Below are positions 7,577-15,245 of a stretch of DNA of 64,000 bases, one piece after another. A program made the position numbers and the translations under genes. A model generated the notes under the pieces. It was given only the letters and a program-made list of their open reading frames with translations. It was not told the origin of the DNA and ran no database searches. Positions within the stretch are counted from its first letter, which is position 1, and each line of letters opens with the position of its first letter. The DNA lies in assembly GCF_000012885.1 (NCBI RefSeq), contig NC_007498.2, forward strand, positions 2,946,001 to 3,010,000, written 5' to 3'. This stretch comes from Syntrophotalea carbinolica DSM 2380. Its GTDB lineage: Bacteria; Desulfobacterota; Desulfuromonadia; Desulfuromonadales; Syntrophotaleaceae.

Positions 7577-8818
7577 ATGAAAAGATCGATATACCTGCTT
7601 TGCGGTTTATGCTTCAGCGTGTTGCTTTTTACTGCCAGCAGTCAGGCTGCCGTTGTTATCGGTACGGACAGCGGATGGGCATTCAGCACCGACGGCCTGA
7701 TCAATATGTTCGCTGCCTATGAAACCGGGGACGCCAAACCCGACTTCGGTTCGGGCATCAGACGGGGCGGAACCATCGTTGATAACCAGGAAGGTTACCG
7801 GGAACGCATTGGCCTGGTGCCGGGGGTCCTTGCTTTTAATATCAAAGCTCCGACAATGGGGGGGCTCGACATGGCTGCCCGTGTCGGATTTTATCCTACA
7901 TACGATGCCAAAGATGTCGGAAAATCCAAAAACTCCTTTGGCAACCAAATCGATCTTCGCGAAATCTTTTTCACCGTCGATGGTAACTTCGGTCAGATGT
8001 TGATCGGTAAAACGCTCAGTCAGTTCCAAGGCCAGAACCTCCTGACGGATATGACCATCTGGGGCTACGGTGCCCAGGGCGCACTCGACGGCGGCGGCAC
8101 GCCACTGGGGCGTATCGGCTATGGTTATGTCTATCCGCAATTCAATGCCCAGGTGCGCTATACCTCACCGGATCTCTACGGTTTCAAGATTTCGGTGGGC
8201 CTCTATGACCCCAGTGGTATTGCCGGACCTGCAGCCAAAGCGGAAGAAACCAAATTACCGCGTTTTGAAGGCGAGTTATCCTATGCCGGCACCTTTGAAG
8301 GCGGATCCTTCAAAACCTGGCTGTCGGGAGTCTGGCAAGAAGCCGACTTCACATCTGACAGCAGTTTCGATGGCACCGTCGAAGCCAGCGGTATCGCCGG
8401 CGGCATACAGGTCCTTTACAAAGGCTTTGATCTCGTCTTGTCCGGATTCGACAACACGGCCATCGGCTCCGTACTCATGCTTGATACCGATGCCTTGGAT
8501 GCAGCCGGCAAGGAAAGGGACAGTCAGGGCTTCATCGCCCAGTTGATGTACGGTTTTGACAATCGCTTTGGCACAAGCAAATTCGGCGTCAGTTACGGCG
8601 GCAATTACATGGATGAAACATCGAGAGATAAAGCAGATCGCCTGCTCGGAACCGAGGTGCAGATCGAAGAGCAGACACTGTGGGTTTTCGGCATTTATCA
8701 TGATATCAATCCGAACCTCAAGGTTATGACGGAAATCATGTTGACCGAAAACTCCTGGTTTGACGGTGAAGATCAGAATACCGAACTCTTCAGTATCGGC
8801 ACCTTTTTCGTCTGGTAA
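7577..8818 (+). CDS. Outer-membrane beta-barrel porin-like protein
   Basis: A 413-aa protein with a Sec signal peptide (MKRSIYLLCGLCFSVLLFTASSQA, cleavage after the last Ala). Many alternating amphipathic segments typical of a barrel follow, and it ends in an aromatic residue (GTFFVW), the usual outer-membrane sorting signature. The start at 7577 is chosen over an upstream in-frame ATG because TGGAGG lies six nt before it and the signal peptide begins there. Its promoter has the same architecture as those of the alcohol dehydrogenases and AOR. I infer a general porin whose expression accompanies growth on alcohols; a specific substrate cannot be deduced. Confidence 0.75.
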   Translation: MKRSIYLLCGLCFSVLLFTASSQAAVVIGTDSGWAFSTDGLINMFAAYETGDAKPDFGSGIRRGGTIVDNQEGYRERIGLVPGVLAFNIKAPTMGGLDMAARVGFYPTYDAKDVGKSKNSFGNQIDLREIFFTVDGNFGQMLIGKTLSQFQGQNLLTDMTIWGYGAQGALDGGGTPLGRIGYGYVYPQFNAQVRYTSPDLYGFKISVGLYDPSGIAGPAAKAEETKLPRFEGELSYAGTFEGGSFKTWLSGVWQEADFTSDSSFDGTVEASGIAGGIQVLYKGFDLVLSGFDNTAIGSVLMLDTDALDAAGKERDSQGFIAQLMYGFDNRFGTSKFGVSYGGNYMDETSRDKADRLLGTEVQIEEQTLWVFGIYHDINPNLKVMTEIMLTENSWFDGEDQNTELFSIGTFFVW

Positions 8819-8847
8819 CCTTTCACCCTTGCCCAGCCATGGTAATG

Positions 8848-8875
8848 AAAGCCCCTCGAAAATAGAGGGGCTTTT
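8848..8875 (+). terminator. Rho-independent terminator of the porin gene
   Basis: Stem AAGCCCCTC / GAGGGGCTT with loop GAAAATA, ending in TTTT, 30 nt after the stop codon. Confidence 0.85.
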
Positions 8876-9031
8876 CACGTGGCTATCTTCTGCCCTCTGT
8901 TTTCGCTCAGACCATCTCAGCAACTGGCGAGAGCCTTCCATACTTGCGGTTCCTTAGACAGAACAATCCCGCCGAAATGTCAAGCCAGCAACCAGTTTCG
9001 TTATCCTCGTTCAAAACATCCGGATAAAAAA

Positions 9032-9071
9032 CACCCCCCGCACTGCCTAGGAGGTACAGTAACGGGGGGTG
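9032..9071 (-). terminator. Rho-independent terminator of the ThiF-like gene
   Basis: Strong stem CACCCCCCG / CGGGGGGTG, with inner pairing CACTG / CAGTA, and TTTTTTATCC after it on the minus strand. It lies 218 nt past the stop at 9289. Confidence 0.65.
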
Positions 9072-9185
9072 CAATGGGAGTGGTTGGCCCCCATCAAGTG
9101 TATTTGGCCTGACGAATCACTCGGATCGATGCGGCTCATCGTAACGGAAGACTCTGTTCCGTCCGGGCGGGGGAGGGGGAATTGT

Positions 9186-9218
9186 GGCGGTGCCACTTAC
9201 CCGGAAAGTGGCACCGCC
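9186..9218. repeat. Perfect inverted repeat (13-bp stem)
   Basis: GGCGGTGCCACTT and its complement separated by seven bases. The core GTGGCACC is shared with the hairpin at 5610-5641, so this may be a small dispersed hairpin repeat. It lies in the 470-bp gene-free stretch 8819-9288, which otherwise contains only the two terminators. Confidence 0.6.
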
Positions 9219-9288
9219 TGAGAGGAGGCATATAAAGCCACAAGCATGCACCTCTCCCAAAAGCATCAAATTTTCTCTTTCCCCCAGC

Positions 9289-9912
9289 CTAAAGAACGAC
9301 CTCACCCTTGAGCAGCAATTCCAACACGAGATTGGCTTGCATGGCGGCCACCATAGCCACCCTGGGTGCCATGGGCGGGTTTATTGCCACATCGGTTTTT
9401 CCGTCACCACAGACATAAACATGGTCGAAAAGTCTTTTGGCACAAATCTGATTATTTTTTCCATACCCCCCCATACCACTACCCATCACCACCGGCCTCC
9501 CCGGAAATTTCTCGACACAGGTCTCCAGAAATTCCAGTTTGGACTCCACGCTGTCGAAGGCCTCAACCATGATATCGACATCGTCATATATGAGAGGTAT
9601 GTTATCGGCATCGAGAAAAACCTCATGGACTTCAAATTCCGAAAAAGGATTGATACGTTCGAGATTTTCCTTTAATGCGGTGATCTTAAATTGGCCGATC
9701 TGGTCAAGGAAATACTGCTGCCGATTCAAATTATGGGGTTCTACGCGGTCGAAATCAGCGATAACGAGCTTGCCGACCCCTGAACGCGCTAGTGCTACCG
9801 CAATATTTGAACCCAGCCCACCGGCGCCGGCAATCCCCACTTTGGCTTTTTTCAAAATGGGGACAATCGCTAACGGATGCCTTGAGAAAAACTCCTCTTC
9901 CAGAGAATCCAT
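9289..9912 (-). CDS. ThiF/HesA-like adenylyltransferase (sulfur-carrier activating enzyme)
   Basis: E1-like enzyme of about 207 aa with a nucleotide-binding AGAGGLGSNIAVALARSG motif, the DFDRVEPHNLNRQQY segment containing the conserved catalytic Arg, and GMGGYGKNN downstream. Family members adenylate the C-terminal Gly of a ubiquitin-like sulfur carrier. The sulfur-carrier gene at 10.4 kb with its AOR makes a tungsto-pterin cofactor role likely. It is short and lacks the Zn-binding CxxC pairs of MoeB, as in the ThiF family 2 type. The start at 9912 (MDSLEEEF) is preferred because AGAGGAAAAGG lies upstream; the ATG at 9948 has no ribosome site. Confidence 0.8.
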   Translation of the reverse strand: MDSLEEEFFSRHPLAIVPILKKAKVGIAGAGGLGSNIAVALARSGVGKLVIADFDRVEPHNLNRQQYFLDQIGQFKITALKENLERINPFSEFEVHEVFLDADNIPLIYDDVDIMVEAFDSVESKLEFLETCVEKFPGRPVVMGSGMGGYGKNNQICAKRLFDHVYVCGDGKTDVAINPPMAPRVAMVAAMQANLVLELLLKGEVVL

Positions 9913-10104
9913 ATATACAGCCTTTTCCTCTCTGATCTCGCCACACATTATTGAAACGAAACGCCAGAACCGACACGGACAAAAGAAAACCTGCTGTCGC
10001 TAATGATGCCCGCAATACATGGCCAAAAAACCTCCGCCATGGGCCATGCCCGACCCATGGTGGAGTCATCAAATGAGGAAGCGGACGTTCCCGTTGTTGC
10101 TAAC

Positions 10105-10159
10105 AGCATAATTCGGAGAAAAACCAAAGTCAACAAATATTTCATATATATGGCTATTT
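10105..10159 (-). promoter_or_regulatory. Element-type promoter of the ThiF-like gene
   Basis: In gene orientation AAATAGCCATATATAT (GGCTATTT at 10152-10159) is followed after 18 nt by -35 TTGACT (10128-10133), 17 nt, and -10 TATGCT (10105-10110). This is the best-formed copy in the window. The roughly 186-nt leader contains an inverted repeat CTCCGCCATGGG / CCCATGGTGGAG (10032-10065). Confidence 0.75.
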
Positions 10160-10284
10160 AACCTGAATGTCGTCAACCTATGGGATACTTTCGGTTTCCA
10201 CCTTTTATACGAGAGCCTCGCACGGTTGCAGGCAACACGCAAAAATTATCTGCGAAACAATACCTGTCCGGCTGGCCATGCCTT

Positions 10285-10323
10285 ATAAAAATAGCGAAGG
10301 TACGCATTGGGTCGTACCTTCGC
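10285..10323 (-). terminator. Rho-independent terminator of the AOR-sulfur carrier operon
   Basis: Perfect 11-bp stem GCGAAGGTACG / CGTACCTTCGC with an 8-nt loop, followed by TATTTTTAT on the minus strand. Confidence 0.85.
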
Positions 10324-10347
10324 CAAGGAGGCAGGGGAACATGAAAT

Positions 10348-10425
10348 CTCGCAAAGTCCAGCCCCTTGCCCTCAAACCATGCATAGGTACCGGTATATCC
10401 CGGTCCGTTGTCAACTTTTTGCGAG
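10348..10425 (-). other. Candidate structured RNA between the sulfur-carrier gene and terminator
   Basis: A 78-nt segment in the 3' part of the AOR transcript is closed by a perfect 8-bp stem CTCGCAAA / TTTGCGAG. It contains an internal hairpin ACCGG-GATATA-CCGGT. It starts 10 nt after the sulfur-carrier stop codon and ends 24 nt before the terminator stem. No known RNA class recognised; it may be a 3' UTR structure or a small RNA. Confidence 0.35.
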
Positions 10426-10434
10426 CCATGGACC

Positions 10435-10638
10435 TTATCCACCGCCAACGAACGGATACGCTTTAACGATGGCTCCTCTCCGAATATGGAGTTCACAAAA
10501 CTGCTGTTTCTGGATGACCTTACCGTTCACCCGAACCATGACAGTCGCAGGGCTGATATCGTGTAAACGCAGCAATTCGAGGAGTGCGATAGTCTTTCCA
10601 TCAGGAATCCTGTCGGTTTTCAAAACCACCATCGACAT
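10435..10638 (-). CDS. ThiS/MoaD-like sulfur carrier protein
   Basis: A 67-aa ubiquitin-fold protein ending in AYPFVGGG, whose C-terminal Gly-Gly is the site of adenylation and thiocarboxylation. The middle, ATVMVRVNGKVIQKQQF, matches the ThiS/MoaD fold. The start at 10638 is fixed by GGGAGG six nt upstream; longer upstream reading is unlikely. It sits 122 nt downstream of the AOR gene in the same orientation, and the activating enzyme is in the next operon. The expected role is delivering sulfur to the metallopterin of the AOR. The C-terminus carries three Gly residues where two is usual. Confidence 0.8.
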   Translation of the reverse strand: MSMVVLKTDRIPDGKTIALLELLRLHDISPATVMVRVNGKVIQKQQFCELHIRRGAIVKAYPFVGGG

Positions 10639-10681
10639 TGATGCCTCCCTTCGACACTTTGAAATCCCGCCCTCTGCCGGA

Positions 10682-10723
10682 GGCCGGTTTGTCCATCCCT
10701 TATCAGGGCAGAACAAACCGGCC
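10682..10723 (-). other. Intercistronic hairpin between AOR and sulfur carrier
   Basis: Perfect 11-bp stem GGCCGGTTTGT / ACAAACCGGCC with a 20-nt loop that itself can pair (GCCCTGATAAGGG on the minus strand). No T-run follows on the gene strand. An mRNA-stabilising or partial attenuator structure that sets AOR above the carrier is plausible. Confidence 0.5.
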
Positions 10724-10760
10724 CTTTACTTCTCAGCCAGGATTCTCCCGGCAGTTAAAT

Positions 10761-12647
10761 CTACCGCTGGTTTTCCGTGGTGCGCTCTCCCTTGCGGTAT
10801 TCATATTTATCCAGGCTAAGCCGTTTGAGGGTTTCCGGTGTAGGTATGCCCCACTCGTCCCAGCCGCGGGCGCGATAGTAATCGCGCAACATATAGCCCA
10901 GATCGGGCACGTAATCCCCGGAGCCGCCCTGACGGGGGCTGGCAAGTATACGAGGCGGCAGGGTATCGTCCTTACGGCTGACGCCTTCACGGGTATTGAA
11001 CAGACGCTTGAGGTTGAAGATCCGCTCACCGCATTCCAGCCACTGTTCGTTGGTGAAGTCCCAGCCGACGATATGATTGAGGAATTGGGTCATGGGGCCA
11101 ACGGTCATACCGCCGAAGATGGAGAATTTGCAGAGCTTCAGCGAATCCATCATGCTCATGAAATGCTGCTGATCGGCAACGAACTTGCCTTTGCCTTCGT
11201 TGGTGTAAGGAGGCAAAGGCGCATCGTAGCCCAGATCCGCGATATTGAAGCAGCCTTCGCCCTCGAAGTCCTGGTTGTAGGCCTGCATATGACAGGCACC
11301 GCGGTTGGAGGTGGCGTAGGCAACGCCGAGGCCGCCGCGACCGCGCGGATCATGGGCGGGGAACATCATCCCCTTGGTATGAATGGCAAACTCTTCGCTG
11401 GCAGGGCCGACGCGTTTAACGGCTTCAAAAATGCCCTGGGAACAAGGGTCACCGATACCTTTGCGCAAACAGACCTTCTCGAGCATCTCGCACATGGCCA
11501 GGCCGTTACCCCAGGTCATCTCCAGACCGTCGGTATCGCCCTCGTCGATCATGCCATGTTCCCAGGCCTCCATAAGGAAAGAGATAATCCCGGCGGCTTC
11601 GATGGTATCGACACCGTAATCGTTACAAATTTCATTACCCTTACAGATGGCTTCCACATCGTCAACCAGACAGTTGGAGCCGAGCAGGCCGAGGGTTTCG
11701 TACTCGGGACCGCCCCCCTCTTTCATCTTGAAAGCACCCGCGGGAATCTCTACGGTACGACCGCAACCGATCAGGCAACCGCCGCAGTGGTAGCGCTTCT
11801 TGAGAACTGTCTTGGCCAGCTCCTGGCCTGAAACTTTGGCAGCCTTGTCCCAGGTTCCCCATAGCCAGTTCTTGATCGGCAGGTCACCGCAGTCGTTGAA
11901 AATTTCAACGGCGCAGGAGGTGCCGTAAGTGCCGAGCGGTCCGTCGTAGACTTCTTTGGTTTTGGCGCGAATTTCCTTGACCAGCTCTTCATAGGGCTCG
12001 GGTCTGGCGATAGCGACCTTTTTTGACCCTTTACAGGCGATGGCCTTAAGGTTCTTGGAACCCATGACGGCGCCGCCGCCGCCACGACCGGCAGCGCGAC
12101 CTTCCCGGCCATCGGTCATAATAGCGGCAAACTTGACCAATTTTTCTCCGGCTTGGCCGATGGAAATAGCCTGGGAACCTCTGCCCAGTTCTTCCTTGAG
12201 AATCTTATCGGTATCAAAAGTGCCCTTGCCCCACAGCTTATCGGCCTTTTTGATCTGAATATCGTCGTCCACGATGGTGACATATACAGGCTGCTTTGCC
12301 TTGCCCTTGACCATCAAGCCGTCGAGGCCGCAGGACTTGAGGGTCGCGCCCCACTTGCCGCCGCAGTCGGATTCGAGATAAATCCCGGTCAGAGGACCTT
12401 TAGTGATCAGCTCCCAACGACCCGACTGAGCCACCTTGGTACCGACATAAGGACCGGTCATGCAGATCAGGACGTTTTCCGGCCCCAACGGGTCGATACC
12501 GGGCGCGGTGTTTTCATACAGCAACTTAGCACCCAGACCGCTGCCGCCAATATATTTTTTCAGGTCATCTTCACTGGGCTCGATGTATTCCACTGTTTCG
12601 TTGGTCAAATCAATGACCGCGATCTTTTGCCAATAACCACCTAACAT
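10761..12647 (-). CDS. aor: Tungsten-type aldehyde:ferredoxin oxidoreductase
   Basis: AOR of 628 aa, oxidising an aldehyde to the acid with ferredoxin as acceptor in the cytoplasm. The N-terminal AOR domain (from MLGGYWQKIAVIDL) contains GRGGGGAVMGSKNLKAI, a metallopterin-binding segment. The [4Fe-4S] ligands are in CGGCLIGCGR near residue 290, with a further Cys in SLKLCKFSIFGG near the C-terminus. The start at 12647 has AAGGGAGAA upstream; an in-frame ATG at 12689 lacks a site. It is co-transcribed with the ThiS/MoaD-like gene and has an element-type promoter plus a structured leader of about 210 nt. W versus Mo use is inferred from the family and the maturase gene. Confidence 0.93.
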   Translation of the reverse strand: MLGGYWQKIAVIDLTNETVEYIEPSEDDLKKYIGGSGLGAKLLYENTAPGIDPLGPENVLICMTGPYVGTKVAQSGRWELITKGPLTGIYLESDCGGKWGATLKSCGLDGLMVKGKAKQPVYVTIVDDDIQIKKADKLWGKGTFDTDKILKEELGRGSQAISIGQAGEKLVKFAAIMTDGREGRAAGRGGGGAVMGSKNLKAIACKGSKKVAIARPEPYEELVKEIRAKTKEVYDGPLGTYGTSCAVEIFNDCGDLPIKNWLWGTWDKAAKVSGQELAKTVLKKRYHCGGCLIGCGRTVEIPAGAFKMKEGGGPEYETLGLLGSNCLVDDVEAICKGNEICNDYGVDTIEAAGIISFLMEAWEHGMIDEGDTDGLEMTWGNGLAMCEMLEKVCLRKGIGDPCSQGIFEAVKRVGPASEEFAIHTKGMMFPAHDPRGRGGLGVAYATSNRGACHMQAYNQDFEGEGCFNIADLGYDAPLPPYTNEGKGKFVADQQHFMSMMDSLKLCKFSIFGGMTVGPMTQFLNHIVGWDFTNEQWLECGERIFNLKRLFNTREGVSRKDDTLPPRILASPRQGGSGDYVPDLGYMLRDYYRARGWDEWGIPTPETLKRLSLDKYEYRKGERTTENQR

Positions 12648-12691
12648 GTGCTGTTCTCCCTTCCTCAGACGAGGTTGCTCAAAATGCAAAT

Positions 12692-12800
12692 ATCTCCTTT
12701 CCGAAAGGGAGGCTCCGCCGTTTCCAGCGAAACCCTGCCGGCCCGTCAGCCATGAGGTCCATCCTTTTAGGCTTAAGACTCGGAGACGTGTTCTGTACCC
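12692..12800 (-). ncRNA. Candidate Moco/tungsten-cofactor (RF01055-type) riboswitch in the AOR leader
   Basis: On the minus strand CTCCGAG (12779-12785) can pair with CGGAG in GCGGAGCC (12711-12718). Between them lies GTTTC-GCTG-GAAAC, and right after the closing strand comes a hairpin CTCCCTTT-CGG-AAAGGAG (12694-12712). As I recall the Moco RNA class, CTCCGAG pairing with CGGAGCCTCCC is its hallmark, but I could not run a covariance search. The position in an AOR leader, about 45 nt before the start codon, is what a cofactor-sensing element would need. Confidence 0.45.
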
Positions 12801-12865
12801 TCCGCAGAGGAGAGTCCATTTGTACGTTCAGGGGCATAACAGGGATCCAGGGGAATACATTTGGA

Positions 12866-12921
12866 TTAATATAATAGATGCTACATTTTTTCAAGTGAAA
12901 TTTTATATTATTTGGCTATTT
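12866..12921 (-). promoter_or_regulatory. Element-type promoter of the AOR operon
   Basis: In gene orientation AAATAGCCAAATAATAT (GGCTATTT at 12914-12921) is followed after 19 nt by -35 TTGAAA (12889-12894), then 17 nt and TATTAA (12866-12871), or 15 nt and TATATT. The remaining stretch up to 13069 shows no gene. Confidence 0.7.
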
Positions 12922-13069
12922 ATTTTTTATTTAAAAAACTCGCCCACGAACAGCGATCAGATTTCTGCCTTGCCGAGCAGCAAAATGCTCAAAATGACAA
13001 ACAGATCGACTTGTCACCGGATAGCGAACGAGACTATCTCGAAGCGACTGACTTGAGACAACACTGCTG

Positions 13070-14521
13070 CTACTGCAGACACTGCAACAATCCCATGGCC
13101 CACTGACAGGCGCCACACGGTTCATTGCCGGAATAGCAATTTTCCTGAAAGTCTTCCTCCTGCACCAGATTGCAGGGTGCTCCCCAGCAGTTGCTGCAGT
13201 AGGGATAGTCAAACTCTAAAACATTACGGCGAAAAACCTGAAACTCGGTATCGTTCCAGATCTCCAATAGCGGCCGTTCGTTGAGATTACCGAACTCCTT
13301 AACCTTGACCAGCCGGTCCCAGTCGCCGACATAGCATCGATACTGGTGCCAAAGGTAATAACAGGGATGCACCCCACCGTACCAGGAGATGAAAGCCGAG
13401 CCACCAGTGACGAAATCACACCTGCGATCCGCCAAGGGGGTGATAGCCGGCAGTTTGAGTTCGATACCCATTTCATCGGCCACCCTCTGCGCCTCTGCGT
13501 AAACTTCTTCCACTTCGTCTTGCAGTGTCATATCCCGGGTGAGTATTTGCCTGACGTCCACGAAAGTCTCCCGCCGACGCGCCTCGAGCCGCATCTTGTC
13601 GATCAGCTGATTGACCTGGTCAATGCGTGGATCGCCCTCCAGGCCTCCCGATCCTTGCCGTCTCCAAGGAATTTTGGAGGTATTATGGAATCTATAAGAC
13701 GCCACTTCCAGCCCCCCCTGTGTTTTCCGCTTCCAAGGGGTTTGATCGTAAAGATGGATATCCAGGCCCAACTCCGCCAAGCGCTGCTTCCACTCGTTAA
13801 AAATAGCCACTGCTGCCTCGCTGGAGCTGTGGTAGGTGGCCTGTTGCACCGAAGCCGGGGTGTAGGGCAAGGTCTGTGAAACGATGCAGAAATCGGCGCC
13901 GCGCTGCGCCACCCAGCGCACCACATCAGGCAGCTGGCGAAAGTTTTCACGCATGGTGACGAACTCGGCCCCAACCTTCAGCCGGCTGCCCGGTTGGGTT
14001 CGGCGGGCTTCGGACAATACCGCAAAGGCTCGCGCCATATCGCTGAGATTCTCGCCTTCCCGAACCTTGCTGAAAGTTTCCGGCTTCACTCCGTCCACCG
14101 ACAGGCAGATGCGGTCGAGCCCTGCGGCCACCAGCTTGCGGGCAATGGACTTGTCGAGCAGCAGGCCGTTGGACTGAAATCCGATCCAGGCGTCATCAGG
14201 CATTGCCTGGCGGGCTCTAGCAACCCAATCAAGCAGATGCGGGTGCATAAGCGGTTCGCCGATGCCGTTGAGGACCAGGGATTCGAGCCGAGGGAAAGCG
14301 GGTTCGAGGGCGTCGAATAACTCCGGGCGGAGGTCTCCGTCGGTCACCTGGCTGTCCTGCGACTGCTTGACACACATGGGGCAGCGCAGATTGCAGTGGG
14401 TAGTGGTCTCGACGAACAACTTGCTCGGATAATCCCGCAAAGCCGGCTCAGTCTCTGTTCCTTCTGTGCTCACGGCGTTAAACATATGCGTATTTCCCAT
14501 TTGGAAAATTGCCAAAGACAC
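13070..14521 (-). CDS. Radical SAM/SPASM metalloenzyme maturase
   Basis: Radical SAM protein of up to 483 aa. The SAM cluster motif CNLRCPMC lies near residue 43, followed by GEP and SVDG segments of the TIM barrel. The C-terminal third has a dense Cys set (HPCYYLWHQYRC, YPYCSNCWGAPC, NCYSGNEPCGAC) expected to bind auxiliary Fe-S clusters, as in SPASM proteins. It resembles the maturases found beside tungsten AOR genes in Geobacter-type genomes, so an AOR maturation role is inferred. The start is uncertain: ATG at 14521, 14500 and 14485 are in frame, and only weak sites precede them. The element-type promoter would give a leader of about 20 nt for 14521. Confidence 0.8.
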   Translation of the reverse strand: MSLAIFQMGNTHMFNAVSTEGTETEPALRDYPSKLFVETTTHCNLRCPMCVKQSQDSQVTDGDLRPELFDALEPAFPRLESLVLNGIGEPLMHPHLLDWVARARQAMPDDAWIGFQSNGLLLDKSIARKLVAAGLDRICLSVDGVKPETFSKVREGENLSDMARAFAVLSEARRTQPGSRLKVGAEFVTMRENFRQLPDVVRWVAQRGADFCIVSQTLPYTPASVQQATYHSSSEAAVAIFNEWKQRLAELGLDIHLYDQTPWKRKTQGGLEVASYRFHNTSKIPWRRQGSGGLEGDPRIDQVNQLIDKMRLEARRRETFVDVRQILTRDMTLQDEVEEVYAEAQRVADEMGIELKLPAITPLADRRCDFVTGGSAFISWYGGVHPCYYLWHQYRCYVGDWDRLVKVKEFGNLNERPLLEIWNDTEFQVFRRNVLEFDYPYCSNCWGAPCNLVQEEDFQENCYSGNEPCGACQWAMGLLQCLQ

Positions 14522-14548
14522 ATAAAAAGAAGAATCGTCCTGAATAAA

Positions 14549-14603
14549 TATGTATACCAGGCCGAAACATTTTACAAGTTATTTTTAAAATATTTGGCTA
14601 TTT
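14549..14603 (-). promoter_or_regulatory. Element-type promoter of the radical SAM maturase gene
   Basis: In gene orientation AAATAGCCAAATATTTT (GGCTATTT at 14596-14603) is followed after 18 nt by -35 TTGTAA (14572-14577), 17 nt, and -10 TACATA (14549-14554). Confidence 0.7.
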
Positions 14604-14730
14604 TTACAACCGGCCGTTTTCACTGAATTCAGTTATCAAGGATCTTGGCGAGGGCATTATCTCGCAGGGAACGATTTATTGCCGGATACGATATACTGCT
14701 TTTATACTTCCACCATAACAGGAGGTTTTC

Positions 14731-15207
14731 ATGCCCAATCAGGTCAAAACGGTTTCGCAAACGAGGGTCGTACTGGCACAGGTCGCCATGCCCGGAGACG
14801 CGAATCCGGCCGGCAACGTCCACGGTGGCACGATCATGAAACTCATCGACAATGCCGCCGGCGTCGTCGCCATGCGCCATACCCGCCGCAACGTCGTGAC
14901 CGCCTCCATCGACAGGCTTGACTTTCATTACCCTGTCTTCGTCGGCAACCTGATTATCCTAAAAGCCTGCCTCAACCGAGTCGGCAAGACCTCCATGGAG
15001 GTCGGCGTCAGAGTTGAGGCCGAAAATGTCATGACGGGAGAGATTCGGCACACGGCATCTGCCTACCTGACCTTCGTTGCCCTGGATGCCGATGGATATC
15101 CTACAAATGTACCTGAATTGATCAGCGAAACACTGGAAGACAAGCGTCGCCTGGCCGAGGCCGTGGAACGCTACGAGCGTAGAAGATGCACAAACTGCAG
15201 GCGGTGA
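14731..15207 (+). CDS. Acyl-CoA thioesterase, hotdog fold (YciA-like)
   Basis: A 158-aa hotdog-fold thioesterase. The substrate/catalytic segment GNVHGGTIMKLIDNAAGVVAM contains the conserved Asp, and SIDRLDFHYPVFVGN forms the second strand block. It would hydrolyse acyl-CoA to free acid and CoA in the cytoplasm. AGGAGG lies five nt before the ATG. The C-terminus (RYERRRCTNCRR) is basic with two Cys residues and is probably disordered. It stands alone, divergent from the radical SAM maturase, with a DUF362 gene convergent downstream. Confidence 0.85.
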   Translation: MPNQVKTVSQTRVVLAQVAMPGDANPAGNVHGGTIMKLIDNAAGVVAMRHTRRNVVTASIDRLDFHYPVFVGNLIILKACLNRVGKTSMEVGVRVEAENVMTGEIRHTASAYLTFVALDADGYPTNVPELISETLEDKRRLAEAVERYERRRCTNCRR

Positions 15208-15245
15208 AGAAAATAATCATTCGATACGTTGCCCGGTGCAAGGAG

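Noticed and set aside
10173-10496. Minus-strand open frame covering the end of the sulfur-carrier gene and the terminator
   Set aside because: It would be translated through a strong terminator and has no ribosome site; the structured RNA explanation fits better.
13788-13804. AAATAGCC match inside the radical SAM gene (also near 40008 and 41788)
   Set aside because: These lie in coding sequence, lack the AT-rich extension and have no promoter hexamers at 18-19 nt.
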